A DNA stretch of 64,000 nt from Paramecium sonneborni (taxonomy: Eukaryota > Ciliophora > Oligohymenophorea > Peniculida > Parameciidae), in NCBI GenBank assembly GCA_905182985.1, contig CAJJDN010000039.1:124001-188000 (forward strand), given 5' to 3'. Positions 12,095-22,058 of this stretch are shown one piece after another. Within the stretch, counting starts at the first letter, position 1; every line of letters begins with the position of its first letter. The translations under genes and the position numbers were made by a program. Below the pieces are notes generated by a model. It ran no database searches, was not told the DNA's origin, and saw only the letters and a list, made by a program, of their open reading frames with translations.

Positions 12095-12955
12095 ATGTAA
12101 TTTTATTAATAATTATATGATGAAAATCCATACTTTAACAGATTCTTCAAGGAATAATTCATATATTAGGGATTCAACATCTAATTGAGTGATTTGCCTC
12201 AATATAAAAGCTAATTTAATTTGATAAATAAGGAGAATCTAAATTTGACTTGGAAATATAAATAAGACAATTAGAAATTTATTTTTAAGGCTAATAATTA
12301 GATTACAAATACAATTATAAAATCATAGTCACAAGATTAATAAGTAAATGAAAATATTATATAATAGCAAATCTAATACTAATTTAATTTGATCACTAGA
12401 TAAAATAGATATAGCATTTTGTTAGGTTTGAAATACAAATATGAAAAAGATGAACTTTAAAAGCATACATTTACTCCTTAAGTTTAAATTAGTTAGAGTT
12501 CAGGAAGTAATTCAAATTTGGATGTTGGACTAAAATATAACTATTTAAATAAAAAAGATGGTGTAAATGTTAGATTTAATATATTTTCATCTCTATTAAA
12601 TAGATAGAATATGGAATATTGTTTGATAGGGAATTTTGAAAAACCTTAAAAATTATAGATTGGATTATAAAACAATAGAATTTGGATGGGTATAATATAG
12701 AGAGCTAAATTAATGAATTCAAATAGTTTTATACTTTACAACTTGAAGAATAAGAAATATGATTTGAATTTATATGTAGGATTGAACTCAATTGAGAATA
12801 GATTTAATAATAAATTGAAATTGATGATGGGTGTATCAACATAAAAGGAGATTTTAGGAAAGATTGAATTTTTAACAGATGTAGGAATATTAGGATATTG
12901 TTTAAAATGGTAACACGTATAAGGATTGAGTATGGGATATAATATTGAAATTTGA
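12095..12955 (+). CDS. Mitochondrial porin (VDAC/Tom40-like) beta-barrel candidate, 286 aa
   Basis: ATG 12095 to TGA 12953-12955, uninterrupted, 287 codons. Length matches VDAC (about 280 aa). There is no hydrophobic helix; instead there are many short alternating strands ending in aromatic residues or Tyr/Leu pairs (SILLGLKYKYEKDEL, VGLKYNYLNKKDGVNVRF, GVSTQKEILGKIEFLTD, SMGYNIEI at the very C-terminus). The end resembles the last strand of eukaryotic porins. VDAC carries metabolites across the outer mitochondrial membrane. The identification rests on length and strand pattern and needs a profile search; a Tom40 relative is the alternative. Confidence 0.5.
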
Positions 12956-12986
12956 ATTAATTTAAATATATAATAAATTAATTAAA

Positions 12987-13205
12987 ATGGATTAATTGCT
13001 TGGAAAAATATTTTAATTGATAGCAATAGCAGCATTTCTTTATGGCACATTAACAACATTTGGATAACCTTTATTAGGAGAATAATACTAGATGTTTTTT
13101 TTTCCAAGATGTTTTTTCAATTGGGCTCCAGGTTTAGTAATTGGAAGTGTTTTAGGATTGATATTGGTTTATTTGAATAAGTAAAGTAATATGAAAAAGA
13201 AATGA
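12987..13205 (+). CDS. Small membrane protein, 72 aa
   Basis: ATG 12987 to TGA 13203-13205, 73 codons, starting 31 bp after the porin-like gene. Two hydrophobic segments are visible, about residues 9-25 (FQLIAIAAFLYGTLTTF) and 50-64 (LVIGSVLGLILVYL), joined by a loop with FFFPRCFFNWAPG. The tail is Lys-rich (NMKKK). Short two-helix proteins like this are common as mitochondrial inner-membrane subunits, but no specific family was recognised. Confidence 0.65.
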
Positions 13206-13231
13206 ATTTAATAAATATATTAATATCATAT

Positions 13232-14205
13232 TCAACCAATTTCTTATCCTTCAAAAGCCATACCAATTAAATAACTTGAACTAGCAGTACATGCTCCAAC
13301 AAATAAAGTTTCAGCAGCACATCTCCACCATGGAGCATATGAGAAAAATGATTTACTTACTCCTAAAATAATTAAGAATAAAGCAGTCATTGCTATTGAT
13401 ATATAAAACAAAGTATCAGTTGTTCCATCAGTCAATCCTGCAATAGCTGCAACAATAAATGGAATAACTAAAATAATCATAATAAGGATAGATTATTACT
13501 TGGTACTAATCCAAATAAAATAAAAGCAAGAAATGTTACTAAAGCATTCATAAATGGATTTTCTTCAGCACCTCCTAATTCTAATTCTTCTAACATCATA
13601 ATATCAATGAAAGCATCTTTATGTCTAGTAATAATATTCATAATTTTTTCAGCATCTTCTTATTCCATTCCTTTTTTCTTACATAAATTTAATAATATAT
13701 TTTTACTTTATACAATTCAATCATTTCTTTTTTTTCTCCTTCCAAATTATTTTCTACCTCCCATTTTTCTCTTTCTCTTTCTTATTTAAAAAATTATTAT
13801 TCTGATTTAGTAGATAAATAATCTCCCAACGCCATAGATAATCCATCTCCTATCATATTTGCTACTCCTAAAGCTAATACTGCTTACACTCCAAAATTTC
13901 CCTATATTTATAATAATAATCTACTCCTATTACAGCAGTAACCACAGAAAATGTTGTCATCATACCATCCATTCCACCAAATACAGAACTTCTTAAATAA
14001 TTACCCCCTGTTGAATGTTTCTCTTAATGAGAATCTATACAATATTCTATACCTTCAAAATACCTAATTTTTATAATGGGTCATTCTCATTTGCTCTATT
14101 ATCTGTATATATTTATTCTGAAGGATTATAATTATGGGCTTGCTTTGTCATCTCTACATTCCTTCCCATATATGCTTATCTAGCTATCTCTAAGTCTCTG
14201 TTCAT
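13232..14205 (-). CDS. VIT/CCC1-family iron or manganese transporter, 286 aa
   Basis: ATG 14205 to TGA 13232; four introns of 29, 23, 29 and 32 nt leave exactly 287 codons. After a hydrophilic N-terminus comes RSSVFGGMDGMMTTFSVV, matching the first VIT helix with its G-x-x-D-G core. Then GVANMIGDGLSMALGDYLS and a Glu/Met-rich cytosolic helical segment (KIMNIITRHKDAFIDIMM) follow, like the metal-binding domain of VIT1. At the C-terminal side are IIPFIVAAIAG, a helix pair with GVSKSFF, and GACTASSSYLIG. VIT proteins move Fe2+ or Mn2+ out of the cytosol into vacuoles in exchange for protons. The final helices are intact. A palindrome lies 47-60 bp upstream. Confidence 0.88.
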
Positions 14206-14251
14206 TAAATATAATTATTTATTAATATCTTAGTCAAACTAATCAGCTCTT

Positions 14252-14265
14252 ATCACGATCGTGAT
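14252..14265. promoter_or_regulatory. Perfect 14-bp palindrome upstream of the iron transporter
   Basis: ATCACGATCGTGAT is its own reverse complement and contains six G/C bases in a region that is otherwise almost all A and T. It sits 47-60 bp upstream of the transporter start at 14205. A perfect, locally GC-rich palindrome there could bind a dimeric regulator. No known factor is claimed. Confidence 0.35.
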
Positions 14266-14913
14266 TCATCAATCCCATTTACTAAAATCTCATACTGTTT
14301 ATTCAATAATTTAAATTTCTTAGTATCTCCTTTTTTTCATTATATCTTATGATTATGATAATATTTTAGAATTTAAAATAATTGTAACATATTACATTAC
14401 GCATTTTATTTTATTTTATAATTCCAATTTTTCTATCTATGTTTCTGCAACTTTCTTATTCTTAAACTTATATAAAAGGCACTTTTCATATCTTTTCTTC
14501 TCTTATGTACTTTTCTTGTTTATCAATTAATTTTTTCAATATTCTTTAAGAATTAACTTATTTAATATTATTATGTAAAAGTATATTAAATTTAATTAAG
14601 TTTCTAATAGATTATATCAGATTTAAAATAAAAATTATTGAATTATGTATTAAAAAACTGAATCAAAATAATAATTTTAATTTTGATTAATAATGCTATA
14701 AATATTTAGATTATATGATTAGATTGATTTATTAATAAATTTAAAGATCATAATTTTATTTAATATATTAGATTAATTAAATCAGATTGATAAAAATAGA
14801 TATGATTTACATATATGAATTAGAATAGAAAATGAATAAAAAATAAAGATCAATAAAAAAATAATTGAGAGTACATCAAAAAATGTAAAATATGCATGAT
14901 TATTATGTATAAA
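14266..14913 (-). other. Mostly non-coding; possible broken ORF at 14266-14530
   Basis: On the minus strand a Lys/Glu-rich frame (KRYEKCLLYKFKNKKVAET) and a second frame (KKFKLLNKQYEILVNG) lie close together between about 14530 and 14270. I found no start codon and no intron that joins them. It may be a remnant or the edge of a small gene. From 14560 to 14913 nothing protein-like is visible. Confidence 0.3.
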
Positions 14914-16091
14914 TCATTCAGATAACTTTTAGTTGATGTATTCAATCAATCTATCAACAATGTCAATTTCGGTTTATCTAGATTAAAATAAAATAGAATA
15001 CCTGCTGACTTTTTAGTTACTATATTCTTGATCTTCTTATTCATTGATTCTAGTAGCATCTTAGATATTTAATTAAGTGACTTCAACAATAGCATTAGAA
15101 ATATTAATTAATCCATCTAATTCATTTAATCTTGATTAGATCTCTTTAAGTCTATTATTAGCAGTAGCTAAAGAAACTTATAATGTTTATTTTTCATTTC
15201 TTAAATCATCACCCAATCTAGTAAGATTTTCAACTTGAGTTTTATGATTAGCTTCTAATTAATCTTATCCTTCTTATAATGCAGTGATTAATCTAGCAAC
15301 AAGACTTAAAACATTATTCAATGTTTCTGGATTGACTTTAGTTGTCATTTCAGCTAATCCTTCAATTATAGGTTAAAATAAAGTTAAAGAGCTTTTCTTA
15401 GTATGTGCTTCTAATATTTCTTTAATCTTTTAGAAATTCTCTTTAGTTTAAATGAGATTACTTTTGGTATCTTAACTAATAATTAATAATCATATATAAT
15501 ATATACGTCAATTAAATTAATGATGCACCTTCACCTCTTAAATTCATAAGTAATCTTTGTGCTTCTTTACATGCAAGAATAGCATCACTATAATCTTAGA
15601 ATTTAGCTGCAAAATCTGTATTTTCAGCATCTAATCTAGATTATGCATCACCACTTCCTCTAGAATTACGATCTAAAGCAGCCTAATCTATATAAATAAT
15701 AAAAATGATTAATACCTTCTCTAACTCTTGTTTATAATGTACTCAATTCATTATTTAAACTTGATTATTCTTATCTTTAATTATCAAGATCTTATTAAGC
15801 TTATTCAAGTGTGGCTTAGAGTTTAGCCAAATCAACTTAACTTCTTCTTGTAAAAGTACCATTTTCTTAGTCTTACAATTAAGTTAAGGCAATCAATTCA
15901 TCCTTAATTTATTATAAAAGCTATTTTAATTCATTCAATGATCCTCCTGTTTTCATGTTAACACTTACTAAATTTATCATAGATGATCCAAATGGATGAT
16001 CTCCATATCCTGAAAGTCTTTCCTTTAATTCAGAAACTGTTGTTGCCTACATACAGGCAATCAAAACAACAACCAACAAAGCTGATTTCAT
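14914..16091 (-). CDS. Trichocyst matrix protein, 364 aa
   Basis: ATG 16091 to TGA 14914 with introns of 28, 31 and 24 nt; 365 codons exactly, the normal size for this family. A signal peptide is clear (MKSALLVVVLIACMQATTVS). It is followed by the family-like start FGSSMINLVSVNMKTGG with LNELKQLL, then long Gln/Asn/Leu helices, and an end with RQTEIDIVDRLIEYINQKLS. Trichocyst matrix proteins are secretory precursors, cleaved and packed as a crystalline, spring-like core that expands on Ca2+ during exocytosis. The presence of this gene argues for Paramecium. Which subfamily it is cannot be told here. Confidence 0.85.
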
Positions 16092-16170
16092 TTATTATAT
16101 TAATCAAAACAATCAAAACAAAAAAACAGAAAAACGAATATTATCTTAAACATAATTATTACTATACAAA

Positions 16171-17082
16171 TCACTTTTTAAATCCTCTTTTCTCTTTCAT
16201 TCTTTTTATTGCTTCTTCTTTTGTTAATTCTTCCTCATCATCTGATTCATCATCATCTATATCATCACCTTCATAATCTTCATCTTCTACATGTACATCT
16301 AAATAATATTCCAAAGAATATGGTAATATTTCATCATAAATCAATCTACAAATATCATAACACATATCCATCTTTTATTATTATTCTTCCTTTTTCTCCT
16401 CTTCCAATTTCTCCCAATCTTTTACATCTAAATTTTTAAATAATTAAAATAATGTCTTCTACTCTACTTCCTTTACCTTCTTCTTCTATTTATTCTTCTT
16501 CTTTACAATCTTTACTGTTATATTCTTACCTTCTTTCCAATTTATTTTTGTACTCTCTACTTTCAATGGTTCTCCTTATTTTTCATCTAATAAAAATTCT
16601 ACTTTCAATTCTTCCTCTCCAAAATAATCATTTGCTTTAAATTAAAATACCAATCCTAACTTATGTTATTCTTTGTCCTCATATCCTCTTATATTTTTTA
16701 TTGCTTTCAATAATGCTTCATCCTTGTCCCCAATCACTTCATTTTTTAATGTCTTTGAATTCAATAAAACCTTTGACCAATAATTCTCTATTGGATCTTA
16801 ATTATCCAATATTGCTTATTCTTAACCATTTAAATATTCCTTTAAATCTTCTATCTCCTCTTCCTTTACTAATCTTTATCCTGAAATTATTTAATTTGAG
16901 GCTTCAATTAAAGGTTCTACTCTTTTCTTATAATCTGCTTCCATCTTGTCTAATTCCTCATCCTATTCATGATCCAACTTCTTCCTATCATATAAACACT
17001 AGGCCAATGCTATTAATTAAATCTTTGTCTATATATCGTAACCTTTTAGTTTCTCTTTGATTTGATCGTAATTAAATTCCAT
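16171..17082 (-). CDS. NAP1: NAP1-family nucleosome assembly protein, 303 aa
   Basis: ATG 17082 to TGA 16171, no introns, 304 codons. The NAP fold is recognisable: a long N-terminal dimerisation helix (about 20-75), NYWSKVLLNSKTL, then LGLVFQFKANDYFGEEELKVEFLLD in two pieces with the F-x-x-N-x-Y-F motif, TKINWKEGKNITVKI, TLFQLFKNL, and the acidic C-terminal tail DDIDDDESDDEEEL. NAP1 is a histone H2A-H2B chaperone shuttling between cytoplasm and nucleus. Transcribed in the same direction as the flanking genes, 79 bp upstream of the trichocyst gene's start. Confidence 0.9.
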
Positions 17083-17110
17083 TTAAAATTAATATTATTT
17101 TAATATAAAA

Positions 17111-17737
17111 TCAAACATTTTGGTTTTTTTACCAATCCTCTTTAATAAACTTTATTAAATTATTAGAATCCTCTTCCAAATTTTAAATTTCCTCTATATT
17201 CATATTTTTCATATTTTCTATTGAATAAACACTCTCGCTCCATTTAAATTTTGTTGAATATCCTAAAAACCCACACACCCATTTTCAAAATTTACTTTAA
17301 TACATCTTTAGATTACTTTTTAAAATCATACTTTTTTTCATTCAAAAATTTATAAAAATGATGCCCATAACATTAAATAATTCTTACAAAATTATATTTT
17401 ATATCATTTGTTCTAATTAATTCAGAAATATCTTCTAAATTCAAATTCTCCCTTATCAACAGCATATCATTGATTTACTATCAAACTTATTTTAACAAAT
17501 AATCTATATATTTATAAAATTTCTAATTAAAAACCTCTGTCTCTATATTAGAATGCTAACTTTCATCATAAAATTAATAAATAGTATAATTTTTATATTT
17601 AATTTTGATGATGTTTCTCTTAATCTATTCATCTCTAAACCAAAATAACCATCTAAAAAATAGTTTATTGGCTCTAAAAACTCTATCAATTAATTATGTA
17701 GAGGATATAACTCTTTATTTATTTCATTACTTTTCAT
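17111..17737 (-). CDS. Hypothetical protein with uncertain exon structure
   Basis: ATG 17737 to TGA 17111, 28 bp upstream of the NAP1 start on the same strand. A 29-nt intron early in the gene (GTTTTTAGAG...TTTTTTAG) joins the start to a clear coding stretch (YQFYDESQHSNIETEVFNQK). Then an in-frame TGA at 17481-17483 needs a 39-nt intron or recoding. A 16-nt GT-AG gap before GYSTKFKWSESVYSIENM is needed to reach the stop. The C-terminus (IEEIQNLEEDSNNLIKFIKED) is helical. The composition is protein-like throughout, but the structure is strained, so a decaying gene is possible. No family recognised. Confidence 0.5.
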
Positions 17738-17883
17738 CAAAATAAGATTTAAAAGAAATGATTATTTATAATTAATAATGAGAAAACGAAACACGTCTTT
17801 ATTATTATCTAACATCTATAGCTAAATTATAATTAAAATAGCTACAACCCTTACCCAACTTATATAAGGATTACAATAAATTG

Positions 17884-19232
17884 TCAACCAATTATACTTT
17901 TGCCAAAAATTCCATTAAAAATTTATTTTACAACTATGATTTAATTCTCCTAATTTTAATACTATATTTCATCCCTTATTTATAAATTTTTATTCGCATT
18001 ATTTTCAATATCACAGTTTTATTCTTAATTAGAATTTTATTAATTCTCAAATTAATTTTATTAATTATCGAATTGTTATTCCTCATTTATTTATTCAGGA
18101 AAAATATTATTATTATAATTATTATTTGATTGTTAAGTAAAAACTGGTGTGTCTAAGATTTAAACTTAATTTTTGCCTTAAAATTAATTTTTTGTTTAAC
18201 TTTAAGTTTAATCTTATATAAAATGAGTTTATTACATTCCTTTTTTAATTTATTTAATTGTCAATTAGAAAGGAGTTTTTTAATTTTTTTCCATTACCTG
18301 TCTCATTTGAATAGCTGAAAGTTTCTCATCATGATATTTTCTTTTTAATTTTGTTTATAAATCATCATCTATTAGTTTAGGTAAATGTTTTAAGGTAAAA
18401 TGATTTAATCAAAAATACTAAATTATTCCTCCCAATTTAATCTGTCATTCTCATTACACTGAATACATCCATTTAAAATAAATTATAATTATTAATTTAA
18501 ATCTTTATTTCCATCATTCTAGAATTCTCCAATTTTAATTTTATTTTCTGGAAGCTTAAACATTTCAAATAATTAATCAAATGTGCAAACTTGATAATAC
18601 GATTTTTAAAAAATAAGGAAATGCACTATCAATCCAAACTTAAATTAACTAACAATTTACACTATAAACATCAGTTTTAGATGTATATTAGCCAGTCATT
18701 AAAGCTTGAGGTGAGATATACTAAGGAGTAATATATTCTTTTGTTTGAGATCTCTATGAATAATATGGTTAAAATATAAAGTACGATAACCATCTACAAT
18801 CTATTTGGCAATATCTATTATTTGAATAAGAGATAATAATTAATTCTTTTGCTTAATATTGGCTATGTACTCACCCAAGTTTTATTTACATAATTCCATA
18901 AATATAAACAGTAAACTATTCTAATTCAAAATGTCATAAATCTTGATCAAATGAGGATTATTCATAGCCTTGAGTTTGTTTAATATTTAGATTTCTTTAT
19001 CAATTAGGTTTTAATTTTCAACAGTAATCTAAAGAATCTATTTTAAGTAAAATAATTACTTTAACACAAATAGATAATTTTGTACTCATCTATTCAGCTT
19101 TATAAATCTTAGCATAGCAACCCTCCTCTTAAGGTTTTGAATAATAAACAAAATAATCTCCAATAAAAGGTAGATTAGGGTATTAGTTTACTGAAAAATA
19201 TATAATTGTTTGAATTGCTATCTAAAATACAT
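17884..19232 (-). CDS. Protein kinase with the DFG segment missing
   Basis: Kinase subdomains appear in order: lysine region YKAEQMSTKLSICVK, then a 22-nt intron, LMNK-type alpha C region (LIDKEIQILNKL), hinge LLFIFMELCKQNLGEYI, and catalytic loop IIHRDLKQKNILL. Next comes, abruptly and out of frame, TPQYISPQALMTGQYTSKTDVYS. A 22-nt intron leads to FGLIVHFLIFQKSYY, then CIQCNENDRLNWEEQF, and a Q/N-rich C-terminal extension ending at TGA 17884. The Mg-binding DFG motif and the activation segment before TPQ are absent at 18728/18729. A 50-nt intron is needed near 18400, and the start near 19232 is uncertain. The fold looks like the ULK/CDPK-type group common in ciliates. Without DFG this copy cannot be an ordinary active kinase. 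Confidence 0.7.
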
Positions 19233-21121
19233 AAAAATAATAATTATTATTATTCAACTGTGTAAATAGAATTAATATAATAAAATATCAATGTTTAACG
19301 TAAGTATTCCAAAAGATTCGACTTTACTCATATCTATGAATATTAATTAGTAATACCCAATCAATTAGGCTGAACATGCTACCATATAATAGATTGCACA
19401 ACTATTGAATCCTTGCCAAAAACCCTTAAAACCTGCATCTTTATATATCTCTTTAATGCACTTCAGAATACCACCATCAATTCCAACATATTTTCGATTT
19501 TATTTCGATTCAAGAATTTCATATTAGATTTTTGTTTTAACCATATCCTAGGGATAAGAAAAACTAACACAAACTAAACCAGCAGTTATTCCAGCTATAA
19601 ATTAATCAAATATGTTTAAATATCCTTTCTAACTTTGTATATATTATTTAGTAGATTCAAAAGCAATAAAAAATGTAGCATATTAAGGAATGTCTCTGAA
19701 TATAGTCGAATTTACTCCTTTGAAGACTGCAGCTATTCCTTCTTTGTTGACAAATTCAAAAATGCATCTTAGAACAGATTTACGCTTTCTCTCTTAGATT
19801 TACATTTGGAATACAATCTTAAATAATTCTGATGGACTTGTGGCAAAACTTTATATAAATCCAGCATAAGCTCCCCCAACACCCCCTGTTAAATGAAATT
19901 ATATGTACAATGCATTATTTAATANTAATATATTCTTTTGTTTGAGATCTCTATGAATAATATGGTTAAAATATAAAGTACGATAACCATCTACAATCTA
20001 TTTGGCAATATCTATTATTTGAATAAGAGATAATAATTAATTCTTTTGCTTAATATTGGCTATGTACTCACCCAAGTTTTATTTACATAATTCCATAAAT
20101 ATAAACAGTAAACTATTCTAATTCAAAATGTCATAAATCTTGATCAAATGAGGATTATTCATAGCCTTGAGTTTGTTTAATATTTAGATTTCTTTATCAA
20201 TTAGGTTTTAATTTTCAACAGTAATCTAAAGAATCTATTTTAAGTAAAATAATTACTTTAACACAAATAGATAATTTTGTACTCATCTATTCAGCTTTAT
20301 AAATCTTAGCATAGCAACCCTCCTCTTAAGGTTTTGAATAATAAACAAAATAATCTCCAATAAAAGGTAGATTAGGGTATTAGTTTACTGAAAAATATAT
20401 AATTGTTTGAATTGCTATCTAAAATACATAAAAATAATAATTATTATTATTCAACTGTGTAAATAGAATTAATATAATAAAATATCAATGTTTAACGTAA
20501 GTATTCCAAAAGATTCGACTTTACTCATATCTATGAATATTAATTAGTAATACCCAATCAATTAGGCTGAACATGCTACCATATAATAGATTGCACAACT
20601 ATTGAATCCTTGCCAAAAACCCTTAAAACCTGCATCTTTATATATCTCTTTAATGCACTTCAGAATACCACCATCAATTCCAACATATTTTCGATTTTAT
20701 TTCGATTCAAGAATTTCATATTAGATTTTTGTTTTAACCATATCCTAGGGATAAGAAAAACTAACACAAACTAAACCAGCAGTTATTCCAGCTATAAATT
20801 AATCAAATATGTTTAAATATCCTTTCTAACTTTGTATATATTATTTAGTAGATTCAAAAGCAATAAAAAATGTAGCATATTAAGGAATGTCTCTGAATAT
20901 AGTCGAATTTACTCCTTTGAAGACTGCAGCTATTCCTTCTTTGTTGACAAATTCAAAAATGCATCTTAGAACAGATTTACGCTTTCTCTCTTAGATTTAC
21001 ATTTGGAATACAATCTTAAATAATTCTGATGGACTTGTGGCAAAACTTTATATAAATCCAGCATAAGCTCCCCCAACACCCCCTGTTAAATGAAATTATA
21101 TGTACAATGCATTATTTAATA
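18729..21121. repeat. Unmerged contig overlap: 18729-19924 repeated at 19926-21121
   Basis: Both copies are the same over 1196 bp where compared, separated by one N at 19925 (offset 1197). They carry the N-terminal half of the kinase and the 3' two thirds of the mitochondrial carrier. Only the right copy continues into the carrier start and only the left copy continues into the kinase C-terminus, which is the pattern of overlapping contig ends. The left boundary of the overlap coincides with the point where the kinase loses its DFG segment. Confidence 0.9.
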
Positions 21122-21455
21122 CGAATCTCTATCAACTTAGAAATATCTCATATATTATTCATAACATGCAAATAATGTTGCTGAGACTGGAAAACTAAAT
21201 AATAATGGTGATATAACTCCTTTATAGAAAGCAAAAGGCTAATACAGATATAGATAATAATACTCCTTCATATTTAAATATTTTATAGGCTGTTTTAAGA
21301 ATTGATTTATTTTCAGAAACCATTTACATTCTCACTTTAATCGTGCTACAATCACATATTAAATATTACTCAAATGGATGTGCACTCAAAACAAATGTAA
21401 TACCTCCAATAGAGCCTGCAAATGTATCCTGAAGAAATTCATTCCATTAATCCAT
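20451..21455 (-). CDS. Mitochondrial carrier (SLC25 family), 310 aa
   Basis: ATG 21455 to TGA 20451; introns of 24, 25 and 23 nt leave 311 codons, the standard length. Three repeats each carry a P-x-D/E-x-x-K/R type signature: SAHPFDTIKVRMQM, TSPSELFKIVFQMQ and SYPQDMVKTKIQ. Each is followed by a Gly-rich second half (GIAAVFKGVNSTIFRDIPQYA, GFKGFWQGFNSCAIYYMVA). Carriers exchange small metabolites across the inner mitochondrial membrane; the substrate cannot be read from these motifs. A 3' partial duplicate of this gene occupies 19254-19924 because of the assembly overlap. Confidence 0.9.
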
Positions 21456-21677
21456 TTATAATATAAAAAGAGTCTATATAATAATCTTATTTATGGCTTT
21501 AATTAGATTATTAGAAAGTAAGTTACTGTATTGATTTATTTGATTAATTTTATTTTAAAATCTAAAATTATTCTTAAAATGATTATATTAGATAAAATAA
21601 GGATAAGAATATATAAAAAATATGTTTATAAATATATTTATAATTTATATTGAATCAACTTCTTGATTTTAATGCTC

Positions 21678-21990
21678 TCAGTAAATAATACAACAACCAC
21701 TATCTCGTGCTATGATATAAATTAAATAATATACATTATTCAGTTTATTTATTCTCCTATTTATTATCTTATTTATCTTGACCTCCAACTTCAATAGGTT
21801 TATTTTGTTTTTAAACCTATACATTTTCTTCTTCTTATTAATATTAAGGTTAATGTTATTATGGAGGTGGTTATTATTATGATTATGAAGTAGGAGGCTA
21901 TTATGGTGGTTATTAAGGAGGTGCCTATTATTATTATTGTTAAGGAGGAGGAGTTTATTATTATGGAGGAGGCTATTATTATTAAGTTGC

Positions 21991-22058
<68 letters not shown>

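Noticed and set aside
16200..17060. Several plus-strand Leu/Ser/Pro/His-rich ORFs
   Set aside because: They are antisense to the NAP1-family gene, which is intact and recognisable; its acidic tail produces the repeated plus-strand pattern.
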